A DNA stretch of 64,000 nucleotides, taken from positions 1,612,001 through 1,676,000 of the forward strand of contig NZ_CP027657.1 in assembly GCF_003008615.1 (NCBI RefSeq), read 5' to 3'. The DNA is from Pseudomonas mendocina (GTDB lineage: Bacteria > Pseudomonadota > Gammaproteobacteria > Pseudomonadales > Pseudomonadaceae). The position numbers and the translations under genes were made by a program. The notes below the pieces were generated by a model, which saw nothing but the letters and a program-made list of their open reading frames with translations, ran no database searches and was not told the DNA's origin. Positions 38,097 to 46,696 of the stretch are shown one piece after another (the stretch's first letter is position 1; the number at the start of each line of letters is the position of its first letter).

Positions 38097-38129
38097 CCAG
38101 CCCCACCCTCGGGCCTGAGGATGTCCTCG

Positions 38130-40091
38130 ATGCTAAACACCATTCTCCCCATCCTGCTCTTCGCCGCCCTGGCCCTTGCGGTCATCGGCGCGGCCAAGCG
38201 CTTCTTCATGTGGCGCCGCGGCCGACCGGCGAAGGTCGACTGGATCGGCGGCCTGCTGAAGATGCCGCGTCGCTACCTGGTGGATCTGCACCACGTGGTC
38301 GAGCGCGACAAATACATGTCCAAGACCCACGTCGCCACCGCCGGCGGCTTCATTCTGGCCGCCGTGCTGGCCATCCTCGTGCACGGCTTCGGCCTGCATA
38401 ACCGCATCCTCGGTTTTGCCCTGCTGGCCGCCACGGTGCTGATGTTCGTCGGCGCGCTGTTCGTCGCCAAACGTCGCCTCGACCCGCCGTCGCGGCTGTC
38501 GAAAGGCCCGTGGATGCGCCTGCCGAAAAGCCTGCTGATGTTCGCCGTCAGCTTCTTTATCGCCACGTTGCCGGTTGCTGGGATTCTTCCCGCTGGTTTT
38601 GGTGGATGGATTCTCGCCGCCATCCTCGCAGTGGGCGTGGCCTGGGGCGTGTCCGAGTTGTTCCTGGGCATGACCTGGGGCGGGCCGATGAAGCACGCCT
38701 TCGCCGGTGCCCTGCACCTGGCCTGGCACCGTCGCAGCGAACGCTTCGGCGGTGGTCGCTCCACCGGTTTGAAAGCCCTCGACCTGGACGACCACAAAGC
38801 CCCGCTGGGCGTGGAAAAACCCACCGATTTCACCTGGAATCAACTGCTCGGTTTCGACGCCTGCGTGCAGTGCGGCAAGTGCGAAGCGATGTGCCCGGCC
38901 TTCGCCGCCGGCCAGCCGCTGAACCCGAAGAAGCTGATCCAGGACATGGTCATTGGCCTGGCCGGCGGCAGCGACGCCAAGTTCGCTGGCTCGCCCTACC
39001 CTGGCAAGCCGCTGGGCGAACACAGTGGCGGCCCACACCAGCCAATCGTCGCTCTTGAAGGCAAGGCGCTGGTCGATGCCGACACCCTGTGGTCGTGCAC
39101 CACCTGCCGCGCCTGCGTCGAAGAGTGTCCGATGATGATCGAGCACGTCGACGCCATCGTCGATATGCGCCGTCATCTCACGCTTGAGAAGGGGGCGACG
39201 CCCAACAAGGGCGCCGAGGTATTGGACAACCTGATCGCCACCGACAACCCTGGCGGCTTCAACCCTGGCGGCCGCCTGAACTGGGCCGCCGACCTGAACC
39301 TGCCGCTGCTCGCCGACAAGGGCGAAACCGATGTGTTGTTCTGGGTCGGTGACGGCGCCTTCGACATGCGCAACCAGCGCACCCTGCGCGCCTTCGTGAA
39401 GATCCTCAAGGCTGCCGACGTCGACTTCGCCGTGCTCGGCCTGGAAGAACGCGACAGCGGCGACGTGGCCCGTCGCCTGGGCGATGAGGCGACCTTCCAG
39501 AGTCTGGCCAAGCGCAACATCGCTACCCTGGCCAAGTACCGCTTCAAGCGCATCGTCAGCTGCGACCCACACAGCTTCCACGTGCTGAAGAACGAATACG
39601 GCGCGCTTGGCGGTAATTACCAGGTGCTGCACCACAGCACCTTCATCGACGAACTGGTGCGCAAGGGCTCGCTCAACCTCGGCCAGAGTAAAGCGGCCAG
39701 CGTGACCTACCACGATCCCTGCTACCTCGGTCGCTACAACGGCGAGTACGAAGCGCCACGTTCGGTACTGAAAGCCATCGGCATCGAAGTGAAGGAAATG
39801 GAACGCTCGGGCTTCCGCTCGCGCTGCTGCGGCGGCGGCGGTGGCGCACCGATCACCGATATTCCTGGCAAGCAGCGTATCCCCGACATGCGCATGGTCG
39901 ACATCAAGGAGACCGGTGCCGAACTGGTCGCCGTCGGCTGCCCGCAGTGCACCGCAATGCTCGAAGGCGTGGTCGCACCGCGCCCGGAGATCAAGGACAT
40001 CGCCGAGCTGGTAGCCGAGGTGCTGATCGAAGCCACCGAGGTGCCGGCCAAGCGGCCCGCCGCCAAGCGCGAAGTGGCGGAGGTGCAGTGA
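38130..40091 (+). CDS. dgcB: dimethylglycine demethylase subunit DgcB (Fe-S)
   Basis: A 653-residue membrane Fe-S protein. The N-terminal 180 residues contain about five hydrophobic helices; then come two ferredoxin motifs, CVQCGKCEAMCP and CTTCRACVEECP, then CCG-type domains with HDPCYLGRYNGEYEAPR, RCCGGGGGAPITD and GCPQCTAMLEG, as in heterodisulfide-reductase/GlpC subunits. It carries electrons from DgcA toward EtfAB or quinone. GAGG at 38116-38119 fits the ATG at 38130 better than the one at 38121, and MLNTILPILLF is then the start. Confidence 0.92.
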   Translation: MLNTILPILLFAALALAVIGAAKRFFMWRRGRPAKVDWIGGLLKMPRRYLVDLHHVVERDKYMSKTHVATAGGFILAAVLAILVHGFGLHNRILGFALLAATVLMFVGALFVAKRRLDPPSRLSKGPWMRLPKSLLMFAVSFFIATLPVAGILPAGFGGWILAAILAVGVAWGVSELFLGMTWGGPMKHAFAGALHLAWHRRSERFGGGRSTGLKALDLDDHKAPLGVEKPTDFTWNQLLGFDACVQCGKCEAMCPAFAAGQPLNPKKLIQDMVIGLAGGSDAKFAGSPYPGKPLGEHSGGPHQPIVALEGKALVDADTLWSCTTCRACVEECPMMIEHVDAIVDMRRHLTLEKGATPNKGAEVLDNLIATDNPGGFNPGGRLNWAADLNLPLLADKGETDVLFWVGDGAFDMRNQRTLRAFVKILKAADVDFAVLGLEERDSGDVARRLGDEATFQSLAKRNIATLAKYRFKRIVSCDPHSFHVLKNEYGALGGNYQVLHHSTFIDELVRKGSLNLGQSKAASVTYHDPCYLGRYNGEYEAPRSVLKAIGIEVKEMERSGFRSRCCGGGGGAPITDIPGKQRIPDMRMVDIKETGAELVAVGCPQCTAMLEGVVAPRPEIKDIAELVAEVLIEATEVPAKRPAAKREVAEVQ

Positions 40092-40123
40092 TGACTCAGC
40101 CAGCCAGCCATACCCCCTGTACC

Positions 40124-40190
40124 GTAGGAGCGGCTTCAGCCGCGATGTTCTTGTGCGCGGTTGAAGCGGAGTACCGCCCAGCCGCTCCCA
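40124..40190. repeat. REP-like element in the dgcB-etfA gap
   Basis: A left arm GTAGGAGCGGCTTCAGCCGC starts at 40124; the right side is degenerate (GCGCGGTTGAAGCGG ... CAGCCGCTCC). It is the same family as 35241-35310. Confidence 0.6.
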
Positions 40191-40212
40191 GGCTCACTCT
40201 GGAGGCTATGCA

Positions 40213-41442
40213 ATGAGCGACATCATCCGCCGCGACCCACGCGCCGAGTGGATCGCCCGTAACCGACTGCATCCGTTGCATGCGTCGATGCAGAAGGCCG
40301 AAACCAGCTGGATGGGCCCGGGCGGCATCATCCGCAAGAACCCGCACGCCATTGCCGCCGGTTTTATCGGCCCCGCCGGGCTCAAGCGCATCGACCGCAG
40401 CGGTGCCCAGCAGGGCACCAGCGGCAAGCGCAGCAGCGCCAGCGTCGAGGTGCAACTGCCGCTGCACGTCGTCGAACAGCCAGCGTTCCACATCTGCGTG
40501 GTGCCGGACATGGTCGGTGGACGCCTGTCCAACCACGACAAGGACCTGCTCGGTCTGGCCCGCAAGCTTGCCGGAGACAGCGGTGTCGTCGTAGCCGTGG
40601 TATTCGGTGAGGACAAGGAAAGTGCCTTCGACACAGCCGGCGTCGACCGCCTGTTGCGCATCGAGGGCAACGCCTTCGACGGCTATGCCCCGGAAGCCCG
40701 CGTACTGGCACTGAGCGCCGTGGAAAGCCAGCTGGCGCCGCGTCACTGGCTGCTGCCTGACAGCCGCACCGGTGGCGGCGAGCTGGGCCGGCGCCTGGCC
40801 GCCAAACTCGGTGAGCGTCCGGCCACGCGCGTATGGCAGGTCGCCGGCGAACAAGCCACTGGCCGCGCCGGTGCCGGCCTGCAGGACATTCAGCGCGCAT
40901 TGCCACGGCTGATCCTGGCCGCCGCCGAATGCGCCGAGCCGGTCAGCGAAACTCGCCACGAAGCTCGTGTGCTGGAACTGGGCGAAAAGGTCGCCCACAG
41001 CCTGCCGCGTATCGAAGATCTCGGCCCGGTGGCCGTGGATCCTGCGCAAATTCCCATGGCCGAAGCCGAGTTCATTCTCTCCGGCGGCAACGGCGTGAAG
41101 GACTGGAACCTGTTCCACCAGGCCGCCGTCGCCCTCGGCGCCACCGAAGGCGCTTCACGCGTGGCGGTGGACGATGGCTTCATGCCGCGTAACCGTCAGG
41201 TCGGTGCCACCGGCACCTGGGTCACCGCCCGTGTCTACCTGGCAGTCGGTATTTCCGGTGCGATCCAGCACCTGCAGGGCATCGGTGCCTGCGACAAGGT
41301 GGTAGCGGTGAACATGGATCCCGGCTGCGACATGATCAAGCGTGCTGACCTCTCGGTGATCGGCGACTCGGCAGCGATCCTGCAAGCGCTGATCGAGCGC
41401 GTCGCAGCCTGGCGCCAAGAGGGCAAACGTGATGCGGCGTAA
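40213..41442 (+). CDS. etfA: electron transfer flavoprotein alpha subunit (EtfA/FixB) of the dgc cluster
   Basis: A 409-residue EtfA-like protein, longer than the common housekeeping type of about 310 residues. The C-terminal FAD domain is clear: DDGFMPRNRQVGATGTWVT, YLAVGISGAIQHLQGI, and VNMDPGCDMIKRADLSVIGD. The N-terminal 80 residues (SDIIRRDPRAEWIARNRLHP) are an extension typical of the dgc-linked type. It accepts electrons from DgcAB and pairs with the EtfB encoded 47 bases downstream. GGAG at 40201-40204 precedes the ATG. Confidence 0.9.
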   Translation: MSDIIRRDPRAEWIARNRLHPLHASMQKAETSWMGPGGIIRKNPHAIAAGFIGPAGLKRIDRSGAQQGTSGKRSSASVEVQLPLHVVEQPAFHICVVPDMVGGRLSNHDKDLLGLARKLAGDSGVVVAVVFGEDKESAFDTAGVDRLLRIEGNAFDGYAPEARVLALSAVESQLAPRHWLLPDSRTGGGELGRRLAAKLGERPATRVWQVAGEQATGRAGAGLQDIQRALPRLILAAAECAEPVSETRHEARVLELGEKVAHSLPRIEDLGPVAVDPAQIPMAEAEFILSGGNGVKDWNLFHQAAVALGATEGASRVAVDDGFMPRNRQVGATGTWVTARVYLAVGISGAIQHLQGIGACDKVVAVNMDPGCDMIKRADLSVIGDSAAILQALIERVAAWRQEGKRDAA

Positions 41443-41458
41443 GGGGCACCACCATTTT

Positions 41459-41480
41459 TCCCGGATTGCATCCGGGCTAC
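41459..41480. repeat. single REP-like arm between etfA and etfB
   Basis: TCCCGGATTGCATCCGGGCT begins this 22-base arm, identical to the right arm of the repeat at 32958-33008. It ends nine bases before the etfB start and its last bases run into ACGGGGACACC, the likely ribosome site. Confidence 0.7.
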
Positions 41481-41489
41481 GGGGACACC

Positions 41490-42263
41490 ATGACTGATCT
41501 GAATATCGTCGCTCTGGTCTCGGTCGGCGCCCACCCGACCTCCGGCCGCCCACGCCGCGCCGAGCAGGACGCCCGCGCAGTGGAGCTTGGTCTGCGCCTG
41601 GGCGGTCAGAACCTGCAACTGCTGCACGCCGGCGACCCACAGGCCGAAGCCCTGCGCGGTTACCTGGGCATGGGCCTGGAACAGCTCGATGTGCTGGAGC
41701 AACCCGAAGGTGCCGATGCACTGCCACTGCTGGTCGACTACCTGCAAGGCAGCCGCACGCAGCTCGTGCTAACGGGCAGCCAGGCGGAAACCGGCGAGGG
41801 CTCTGGCATGCTGCCGTTCCTGCTGGCCGAGCGCCTGGGCTGGCCGATGGTCGTCGGTCTGGCCGAAGTGGAGAAAGTGGAAAACGGCGTGGCTCAGGTA
41901 TTGCAGGCTTTGCCACGGGGTCAGCGGCGCCGGCTCAAGGTACGCCTGCCCTGCGTTGCCAGTGTCGACAACGCCGCGCCAGTCGCACGGCAGAGCGCCT
42001 TTGGCCCGGCCCGGCGCGGTCTGATCGAAGCTCATGAAGTCACGGTGGTAGATGACCCGCTGCTGGCCAGCGCTACCTTGCAACCGGGCAAGCCACGGCC
42101 CAAGCGCCTCAAGGTGATCAAGGCCAAGACGGGAGCGGAACGTATGAAGGCGGCCACGGCCAAAGCCAGTGGTGGCGGCGGCCAGGTACTCAAGGACGTC
42201 TCGCCACAAGACGGCGCTGAAGCTATCTTCAAACTACTTATCGAGGAAGGCGTCTTACGTTGA
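41490..42263 (+). CDS. etfB: electron transfer flavoprotein beta subunit (EtfB/FixA) of the dgc cluster
   Basis: A 257-residue EtfB-like protein; the AMP-binding domain shows IVALVSVGAHPTSGRPR, AEQDARAVELGLRLGG, and LTGSQAETGEGSGMLPFLLAERLGWP. The last part (KVIKAKTGAERMKAATAK) is basic. The start at 41490 is preferred to an in-frame codon at 41466 inside a REP arm. The partner etfA precedes it. The pair links dimethylglycine oxidation to the quinone pool. Confidence 0.88.
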   Translation: MTDLNIVALVSVGAHPTSGRPRRAEQDARAVELGLRLGGQNLQLLHAGDPQAEALRGYLGMGLEQLDVLEQPEGADALPLLVDYLQGSRTQLVLTGSQAETGEGSGMLPFLLAERLGWPMVVGLAEVEKVENGVAQVLQALPRGQRRRLKVRLPCVASVDNAAPVARQSAFGPARRGLIEAHEVTVVDDPLLASATLQPGKPRPKRLKVIKAKTGAERMKAATAKASGGGGQVLKDVSPQDGAEAIFKLLIEEGVLR

Positions 42264-42288
42264 CGCCCCAAGCCAAGGAGTCACGACC

Positions 42289-42540
42289 ATGATGCATGCC
42301 GATCTGATCGACCAGGAAGACTTTCGCGAGCGCCTGGTATCACTGGGCCTGAGCATTCCATCGGGCGCCTCGCCGGAACAGGCCTGCGAGCTGGCCGTCA
42401 GCGGCCTCAGCCCCGAACGCGCCGTCGCCTTGCGTCGCCTGGTCGAGGAGTTGCTCGGCGGCAGCGCAACCCTGCTGCCCAACGTGCGTGAAGCAATCAG
42501 CCGGCATCTGCTGCCAGCTCTGGTGCCGAAACCTGTGTGA
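42289..42540 (+). CDS. small conserved-looking protein after etfB
   Basis: An 83-residue helical protein, beginning MMHADLIDQEDFRERLVSLG and ending ISRHLLPALVPKPV. It has an AAGGAG ribosome site about nine bases before the ATG, a codon composition like its neighbours, and a terminator 46 bases after its stop, so it is probably the last gene of the dgc-etf transcript. I do not recognise a domain. An adaptor or stability factor for the complex is conceivable but unsupported. Confidence 0.7.
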   Translation: MMHADLIDQEDFRERLVSLGLSIPSGASPEQACELAVSGLSPERAVALRRLVEELLGGSATLLPNVREAISRHLLPALVPKPV

Positions 42541-42585
42541 CGCCAGCGATCAACGTAAGAACGAGATGGATCGCGGCACACAACG

Positions 42586-42613
42586 AAACGGGGCGCCATT
42601 GGCGCCCCGTTTT
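42586..42613. terminator. bidirectional terminator between the dgc-etf run and gbdR
   Basis: ACGGGGCGCC (42588-42597), loop ATT, GGCGCCCCGT (42601-42610), with A runs before and T runs after. It can end transcription from both sides: the small gene on the plus strand and gbdR on the minus strand. Confidence 0.85.
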
Positions 42614-42627
42614 CATTGCGACTCGAC

Positions 42628-43722
42628 TCAGATCCGCACGCTGGCGAAGGTCGACTCCCCCTGAGCGCGATTGAGCGCCAGCACGGCACTGGAGTTGACC
42701 TGATGCTCGGGGATCGGCAGCAACACCACCAGGTTGGAACCCGACTGACCAGCACGCTCGTCACGTGGCGGAATGCCGAAGTACTCGCGATAGCACTTGG
42801 AGAAATGCGGGGTGGACACGAAGCCACAGACCGAGGCCACTTCGATGATCGACATGCTGGTCTGCTTGAGCAGTTGGCGCGCACGGATCAGGCGTAGCTT
42901 CAGGTAATAGCGCGACGGCGAGCAGTGCAGGTACTTCTGGAACAGGCGCTCGAGCTGACGACGCGAGATGTCGACGAAGCAGGCCAGCTCGTCGAGATCG
43001 ATCGGCTCTTCCAGATTGGCCTCCATCAGCGCGACGATTTCCTGCAGCTTCGGCTGGTTGCTGCCAAGCATGTGCTTGAGCGGTACGCGCTGGTGATCCT
43101 GCTCGTTGCGGATGCGCTCGTAGATGAACATCTCAGAGATACCGGCAGCCAGTTCACGGCCATGCAGCTGGCCGATCAGGTGCAGCATCATGTCCATCGG
43201 CGCGGTGCCACCAGAGCTGGTGTTGCGGTTACGGTCGATGGAGAACAGGCGAGTGGTGATGGCGGCGCGTGGGAAGGCTTCCTGCATCGAGGCCAGACAT
43301 TCCCAGTGCACGCTGCAGTCATAACCATCGAGCAGACCAGCCTTGGCCAGCGCCCAGCTGCCGGTGCACACCGCACCCAGCTGACGGCCCTGGCGCGCCT
43401 GCAGTTGCAGCCAGCTGACATGCTCACGCTTGACGCTGTGCTGGATATCCACGCCGCCACAGACGATCACCGCATCCAGGGCCGGGGCATTCTGCATCGC
43501 GGCGTCCGGGGTGATCTGCAAGCCATCGCTGGCGCAGACCGGTAGACCATCATGAGTGAGGGTGTGCCAGCGATACAGCTCCTTGCCGGAAAGCTGGTTG
43601 GCCATGCGCAGGGGTTCCACCGCCGAAGCAAGGGAAATCAGGGTGAAGTTGTCCAGCAGGAGAAAGCCGATGGACTGGGCGACACGGTTCTGGGGTTGTG
43701 CCCCTTGAGTGAACTGCGACAT
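42628..43722 (-). CDS. gbdR: glycine-betaine/dimethylglycine-responsive regulator GbdR
   Basis: A 364-residue GATase1-AraC activator, the master regulator of betaine catabolism in Pseudomonas. The N-terminal amidotransferase-like domain includes IGFLLLDNFTLISLASAVEPLRMAN and VCTGSWALAKAGLLDG; the C-terminal AraC domain has LACFVDISRRQLERLFQKYL and VASVCGFVSTPHFSKCYREYFG. The tail after residue 330 is variable. The start at 43722 (MSQFTQGAQPQ) is chosen over an in-frame codon at 43746. A sigma-54 promoter lies about 100 bases upstream. sdaB lies beyond it on the same strand. Confidence 0.93.
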   Translation of the reverse strand: MSQFTQGAQPQNRVAQSIGFLLLDNFTLISLASAVEPLRMANQLSGKELYRWHTLTHDGLPVCASDGLQITPDAAMQNAPALDAVIVCGGVDIQHSVKREHVSWLQLQARQGRQLGAVCTGSWALAKAGLLDGYDCSVHWECLASMQEAFPRAAITTRLFSIDRNRNTSSGGTAPMDMMLHLIGQLHGRELAAGISEMFIYERIRNEQDHQRVPLKHMLGSNQPKLQEIVALMEANLEEPIDLDELACFVDISRRQLERLFQKYLHCSPSRYYLKLRLIRARQLLKQTSMSIIEVASVCGFVSTPHFSKCYREYFGIPPRDERAGQSGSNLVVLLPIPEHQVNSSAVLALNRAQGESTFASVRI

Positions 43723-43822
43723 CGATGAAACCCTCACGCTAAGCACGGTATGAGCCCATTTGAAATGGGCCTCTGTTTTGTTCTCGCCCGGGTTTCGGCA
43801 ACCGGGCCGCTATCCATATTTC

Positions 43823-43840
43823 AGGCAAAGGTCATGCCTA
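43823..43840 (-). promoter_or_regulatory. sigma-54 (-24/-12) promoter for gbdR
   Basis: On the minus strand TAGGCATGACCTTTGCCT has GG at 43838-43837 and GC at 43826-43825, exactly ten bases apart, and the TTTGC of a -12 box. The start of transcription would be near 43813. It agrees with reports that gbdR is controlled by nitrogen/carbon regulators of the NtrC and CbrB class, which need sigma-54. Confidence 0.72.
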
Positions 43841-43873
43841 AATTGAATACACGTTCAATAAAAATAGACCATC

Positions 43874-43888
43874 GGTGCGTGGCGCACC
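43874..43888. promoter_or_regulatory. perfect palindrome upstream of the gbdR promoter
   Basis: GGTGCGTGGCGCACC has 6-bp perfect arms. It lies about 60-75 bases upstream of the predicted start, a position suited to an enhancer-binding activator. The arm order does not match the NtrC consensus, so the protein is not identified. Confidence 0.35.
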
Positions 43889-44131
43889 AGGCGGGGCTCC
43901 GAGGGATGAGGAAGAAGCCGGCGAACCGCTCACGAGCCCATGTATCACGCGGGCTTGAGCATTTCGGTAGCACTGCCTGAGGGGCGTGCTACGACGCCCA
44001 ACAGCGGCAGTAACGGACGGACGGTAACAACCTCGACCGACCGGTCACCACGAGCATGGACAAGACCATTTCTGGCCGCACCAAAAGCTCGCGAACCGGC
44101 CGTCACGGATCGGATGTTGCACCAGCAAAGG

Positions 44132-45508
44132 TCAGCACTCGATGGCGCTGACGGCCAGACCACCGCGTGAGGTTTCCTTGTACTTGTCATGCATGTCGGC
44201 ACCGGTATCGCGCATGGTGCGGATCACCCGATCCAGCGAGATGTGATGTTCGCCATCGCCACGCAGCGCCATCTGCGCCGCATTGATCGCCTTCACCGCA
44301 GCAATTGCGTTGCGCTCGATGCAGGGCACCTGCACCAGGCCACCGACCGGGTCGCAGGTCAGTCCGAGATTGTGTTCCAGGCCGATCTCGGCAGCGTTCT
44401 CAAGTTGTTCGGGCGTGGCGCCGAGCACCTCGGCAAGCCCAGCTGCCGCCATGGCGCAGGCCGAGCCGACCTCCCCCTGACAACCCACTTCGGCGCCGGA
44501 AATCGATGCATTCTTCTTGCACAGAATGCCGATTGCCGCAGCCGCCAGCAGGAAGTCGACCACATCGGCATCGTTGGCATCGGGGTTGAAGCGCATGTAG
44601 TAATGCAGCACCGCGGGGATGATCCCGGCAGCGCCATTGGTAGGCGCGGTAACCATGCGCCCACCGGCGGCATTTTCCTCGTTGACCGCCAATGCGTAGA
44701 GGTTGACCCACTCCATGGCGCTCATGGTGCTACCGATCACGTTGGGCTTGCCCAGTTCCTGCAGGCTGCGGTGCAGCTTGGCGGCGCGCCGCCGTACGCT
44801 CAGTCCGCCAGGCAGAATGCCCTCCTCGCGCAAACCGTTGGTCACGCAATCCTGCATGGCCTGCCACAGTTTCAGCAGCCCGGCACGAATCTCCGCCTCA
44901 CTGCGCCAGGCTTTTTCGTTGACCAACATCAGTTGCGACACGCGCAGACCATGCTGGCGGCACAGGCGCAACAGCTCGGCGCCACTGGAAAAATCGTAAG
45001 GCAGCTCGGTGTGATCCTGATCGAGTCGACCGCCGGCGGCTTGCGCCGCGTCGACCACGAAACCGCCACCAACCGAGTAATAGGTATCGCTATGCAGCTC
45101 TCCGCCCTCACCCTCTGCAATCAGGGTCATGGCATTCGGGTGATAGGGCAGGTTCTCGTCCAGCAGACGCATGTCACGCACCCAGTCGAAAGCGATAGGC
45201 AGACGACCGTCGAGCAGCAGCTCACCGTACTCCAGCAACGTGGCCATGCGCGGGGCGATCTGCACCGGGTCGATGCTGTCAGGCCATTCCCCCATCAAAC
45301 CCATGATCACTGCACGGTCGCTGCCATGGCCTACACCGGTGGCTGACAGCGAGCCATACAGACGCACTTCGATGCGCTGCACTCGCTCCAGCAGTTCCCG
45401 CTCGCGCAGCGCCGCGACGAACAATGCAGCCGCACGCATCGGCCCCACGGTGTGAGAGCTGGACGGTCCGATGCCGATCTTGAACAGGTCGAAAACGCTG
45501 ATAGCCAC
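44132..45508 (-). CDS. sdaB: L-serine ammonia-lyase (iron-sulfur type)
   Basis: Converts L-serine to pyruvate and ammonia, the exit of betaine carbon after sarcosine, glycine and serine. The 458-residue one-chain enzyme has the N-terminal [15 protein letters not shown] block, [16 protein letters not shown] and [16 protein letters not shown] with the [4Fe-4S] cysteines, and [15 protein letters not shown]. It begins with GTG at 45508, with GAGG at about nine bases upstream. Its place upstream of gbdR mirrors the Pseudomonas arrangement. Confidence 0.94.
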   Translation of the reverse strand: MAISVFDLFKIGIGPSSSHTVGPMRAAALFVAALRERELLERVQRIEVRLYGSLSATGVGHGSDRAVIMGLMGEWPDSIDPVQIAPRMATLLEYGELLLDGRLPIAFDWVRDMRLLDENLPYHPNAMTLIAEGEGGELHSDTYYSVGGGFVVDAAQAAGGRLDQDHTELPYDFSSGAELLRLCRQHGLRVSQLMLVNEKAWRSEAEIRAGLLKLWQAMQDCVTNGLREEGILPGGLSVRRRAAKLHRSLQELGKPNVIGSTMSAMEWVNLYALAVNEENAAGGRMVTAPTNGAAGIIPAVLHYYMRFNPDANDADVVDFLLAAAAIGILCKKNASISGAEVGCQGEVGSACAMAAAGLAEVLGATPEQLENAAEIGLEHNLGLTCDPVGGLVQVPCIERNAIAAVKAINAAQMALRGDGEHHISLDRVIRTMRDTGADMHDKYKETSRGGLAVSAIEC

Positions 45509-45751
45509 GCTGGAAAACCTCGCTGGATGAGTCGCCGCTCATCATCGGGATTTCACCATTGCAGCCGCGTCTGACACCGACCAGTGCGTGCCCATTCACG
45601 TCGTCGTCAACGGATCTGACGAGCACGTCTCGTTTCGACATGCCCGCGTCGTTTTCCCAGCCCTGGGGCGGCCCACCTCTTGCTATGAAATAGCGCGCTC
45701 GCACGTTGTGCAGGAACTCAATCCACTGGCCAATCGACACAGGTACGATTC

Positions 45752-46696
45752 ATGAACAGACTCACCCGCTGGCTGCTCGCAATCTCCCTTGTCTGCACCA
45801 CCGGCCTGCAGGCCGCCGAAGCCGAACGCTGCGAGCTGGTACGCCTGAGCGATGTCGGCTGGACCGACATCACCATGACCACCGCCGTGGCGCGCCTGGT
45901 TCTGGGCGAAATCGGCTACCGCACGCAGATCAAACGCATGTCGCTACCCGATACCTACCGCAGCCTGTCCGAAGGTCAACTGGATGTCTTCCTCGGTAAC
46001 TGGATGCCGGCGCAGAGCGAGCAGGTACAGCCCCACCTGGACAGCGGCAAGATCGAGAAACTGCACACCAACCTGCCAACGGTGCGTTACACCCTCGCAG
46101 TGCTCACACCCGGCTATGACGCCGGACTCAAGGACTTCGCCGACATCCATCGTTTCAAGGACGAGCTGGGCGGACAGATCTTCGGTATCGAGCCGGGCAA
46201 CGAAGGCAACGAGATGATCAAGGGCATGATCCGCGACAACGTCTTCGGTTTGCGCGGCTTCACCCTGGTGGAGTCCAGCGAAAGCGGCATGCTCAACCAT
46301 GTCGAGCGTGCCCAGCGCCTGGGTAAATGGGCGGTTTTCCTCGGTTGGGAACCGCACCCGATGAACGAGCGTCTGAAGATGAACTACCTGGCCGGTGGCG
46401 ACGATTATTTCGGCCCCAACTACGGAGCGGCTCAGGTCAATACAGTGGCGCGTGGCAACTTCAGCCAGCAGTGTCCCAATCTGGCTCGGCTATTTCGCAA
46501 CATGACCTTCACCATTGCCGCAGAAAACCAGCTGATGAGCGCCGTACTGGAAGGCAATACCAACCGGCGCCGTGTGGCCAAGGACTGGATCGAGAACAAC
46601 CCGCAGATGATCGCGGCCTGGCTCGATGGCGTGACCCGCTATCAGGGCGCGCCCATTACCAAGGTCTTCGACATACCGCTATCCGCAAATGACTGA
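45752..46696 (+). CDS. choline-type ABC solute-binding protein (stand-alone)
   Basis: A 314-residue periplasmic binding protein with signal peptide MNRLTRWLLAISLVCTTGLQA. Box residues of the quaternary-ammonium-binding family are visible in VGWTDITMTT, FLGNWMP, LTPGYDAG and FLGWEPHPMN. It is homologous to CaiX and CbcX in the window, but which ligand it binds (choline, betaine or another) cannot be read from sequence. No permease is adjacent; the cbcVWX operon starts 976 bases downstream on the same strand. It is divergent from sdaB. Confidence 0.85.
   Translation: MNRLTRWLLAISLVCTTGLQAAEAERCELVRLSDVGWTDITMTTAVARLVLGEIGYRTQIKRMSLPDTYRSLSEGQLDVFLGNWMPAQSEQVQPHLDSGKIEKLHTNLPTVRYTLAVLTPGYDAGLKDFADIHRFKDELGGQIFGIEPGNEGNEMIKGMIRDNVFGLRGFTLVESSESGMLNHVERAQRLGKWAVFLGWEPHPMNERLKMNYLAGGDDYFGPNYGAAQVNTVARGNFSQQCPNLARLFRNMTFTIAAENQLMSAVLEGNTNRRRVAKDWIENNPQMIAAWLDGVTRYQGAPITKVFDIPLSAND

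Larger units (their letters stand above)
43723..44131 (-). other. gbdR upstream region with structured leader
   Basis: 409 bases between sdaB and gbdR, no gene. From the predicted start near 43813 the leader has two hairpins: GCCCGG/CCGGGC at 43786-43807 and GCCCATTT/AAATGGGC at 43754-43770. Upstream there is a perfect palindrome at 43874-43888. Confidence 0.6.

Noticed and set aside
42586..42613. GC-rich palindrome as an operator for gbdR
   Set aside because: It lies downstream of gbdR and is flanked by A and T runs, so it is a bidirectional terminator.
43874..43888. GGTGCGTGGCGCACC as an NtrC site
   Set aside because: NtrC sites have GCAC...GTGC arms; here the order is reversed, so I list it only as an unassigned palindrome.
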